Below, one piece after another: positions 30,068 to 30,705 of a stretch of DNA of 30,705 bases. Each line of letters opens with the position of its first letter. Position 1 is the first letter of the stretch. This DNA comes from Glomus cerebriforme (Eukaryota; Glomeromycota; Glomeromycetes; Glomerales; Glomeraceae). The position numbers and the translations under genes were made by a program. The notes beneath the pieces are model-generated. The model had not been told where the DNA came from and ran no database searches. It saw only the letters and a list, made by a program, of their open reading frames with translations. The stretch covers positions 1 through 30,705 of the forward strand of contig QKYT01000398.1 of assembly GCA_003550305.1 (NCBI GenBank). Direction: 5' to 3'.

Positions 30068-30705
30068 AATAGAAAAAGTTAAATTGAATTAAAAGTTAAA
30101 AAATAAAATTGTTTAGATTTTATAACTTTTCAACTTTACTAAATGATAGCCGTCCACATGATTATTCGTTATTTGTTCGTTTGGCAAAGAAAACAATTAC
30201 ATAATTGCATAGTTTTTCATACACTGATACACAGAGTCTAGCAATTTTTAAAAACTGTTTGTAACACGAAATAATCTAGCCTAATTTTAGGGTCGTGTAA
30301 CCTTTTTTGCCATTGTAATTTAATTAATTTTGGTATGCAACCAACATTTTTGTTTTTATAGGTTCTGTTTTTTTAACAAAGTTTATATTTATTGCAGAAA
30401 ATCAAAATAAAATCATACCTGAAACATAACATAAATATATCCATAAAATTAAATTATAGCTTTCACAGACAATTGCAATATATATATATAATAAAGTATA
30501 AATCGAATAATTTAAAATTGCTCAAACCAAAAAAATTCCGTGTAGTACATCGTTATCATCATCAATTTTCATAGCGTTAAAGCATATGGGCGGATTTGAC
30601 TCAACAGCATCACCTCCGTTACAAATAATATGCAATCACACCCCATCAATATTATATCACACTAAAAGTAAGATTTGATTGGTTTTTGAAACAATTATAT
30701 ATTAC
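30068..30705. other. Upstream flank of the membrane-protein gene
   Basis: AT-rich DNA with a TATATATATA run at about 30480. No gene was recognised; a 60-codon plus-strand frame at 30392-30574 is Lys/Ile-rich, as expected from AT-rich spacer. A slightly GC-richer patch at 30585-30620 has no coding frame. Confidence 0.4.

Noticed and set aside
1..30705. CRISPR arrays, tRNA and rRNA genes
   Set aside because: No regularly spaced direct-repeat array with unique spacers was seen, and no tRNA A/B-box pair or rRNA-like GC-rich stretch was found by eye.

Overview
The window looks like nuclear DNA of an arbuscular mycorrhizal fungus of the Glomeromycotina, most likely Rhizophagus irregularis or a close relative. 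The reasons are very AT-rich spacers with long A/T runs, short GT-AG introns of 63-93 nt, and a protein mix typical of that lineage: a Sel1-repeat/CxxC/TKL-type kinase, an MGxxxS-type SAM methyltransferase, zf-3CxxC proteins, an Smr-domain protein, and decayed Sel1, BTB and TLDc gene pieces. The species call is inference from gene style and was not checked by any search.

Layout. 1-153 (-): N-terminus of an Smr-domain protein running off the left edge. 1.3-2.1 kb: short dispersed repeats and a small inverted-repeat element. 2.7-5.4 kb (+): two tandem three-exon paralogues, each with two zf-3CxxC-like zinc domains. The first has gained two coding minisatellites, one Trp-rich and one Cys-rich. 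Both genes share an upstream CACGTG block. 7.5-8.75 kb (-): a three-exon methyltransferase. 8.8-15.2 kb: gene-poor, with a decayed ORF near 11.5-11.9 kb, interleaved inverted repeats near 12.5 kb, and sequence that looks like a dispersed repeat at 12.9-13.4 kb. 15.2-15.6 kb (+): a small Asn/Ser/Pro-rich ORF.

17.2-24.3 kb is a gene graveyard. It holds a broken Sel1 gene, a BTB fragment, a roughly 3.6 kb DNA transposon (about 18790-22415), a kinase N-lobe scrap, a TLDc scrap and a small foldback. The transposon is the most unusual object here. It has terminal inverted repeats of about 0.5 kb studded with the 14-bp palindrome AACGTATATACGTT. Inside is one decayed minus-strand gene with an HHCC zinc domain, a DDE integrase (rve) core, a 9-residue tandem repeat and a C-terminal CXC domain, which suggests a Ginger/KRBA2-like element.

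25.2-27.6 kb (-): an intact two-exon gene with nine Sel1 repeats, a zinc ribbon and a complete kinase domain. 29.0-30.1 kb (-): a single-exon multipass membrane protein of unknown function.

There is no sign of an operon or a functional gene cluster. The common themes are local duplication, repeat expansion inside coding sequence, and decay of multigene-family members around a transposon. Splice sites were placed by hand from GT/AG, frame continuity and, for the zinc-domain pair, agreement between paralogues.
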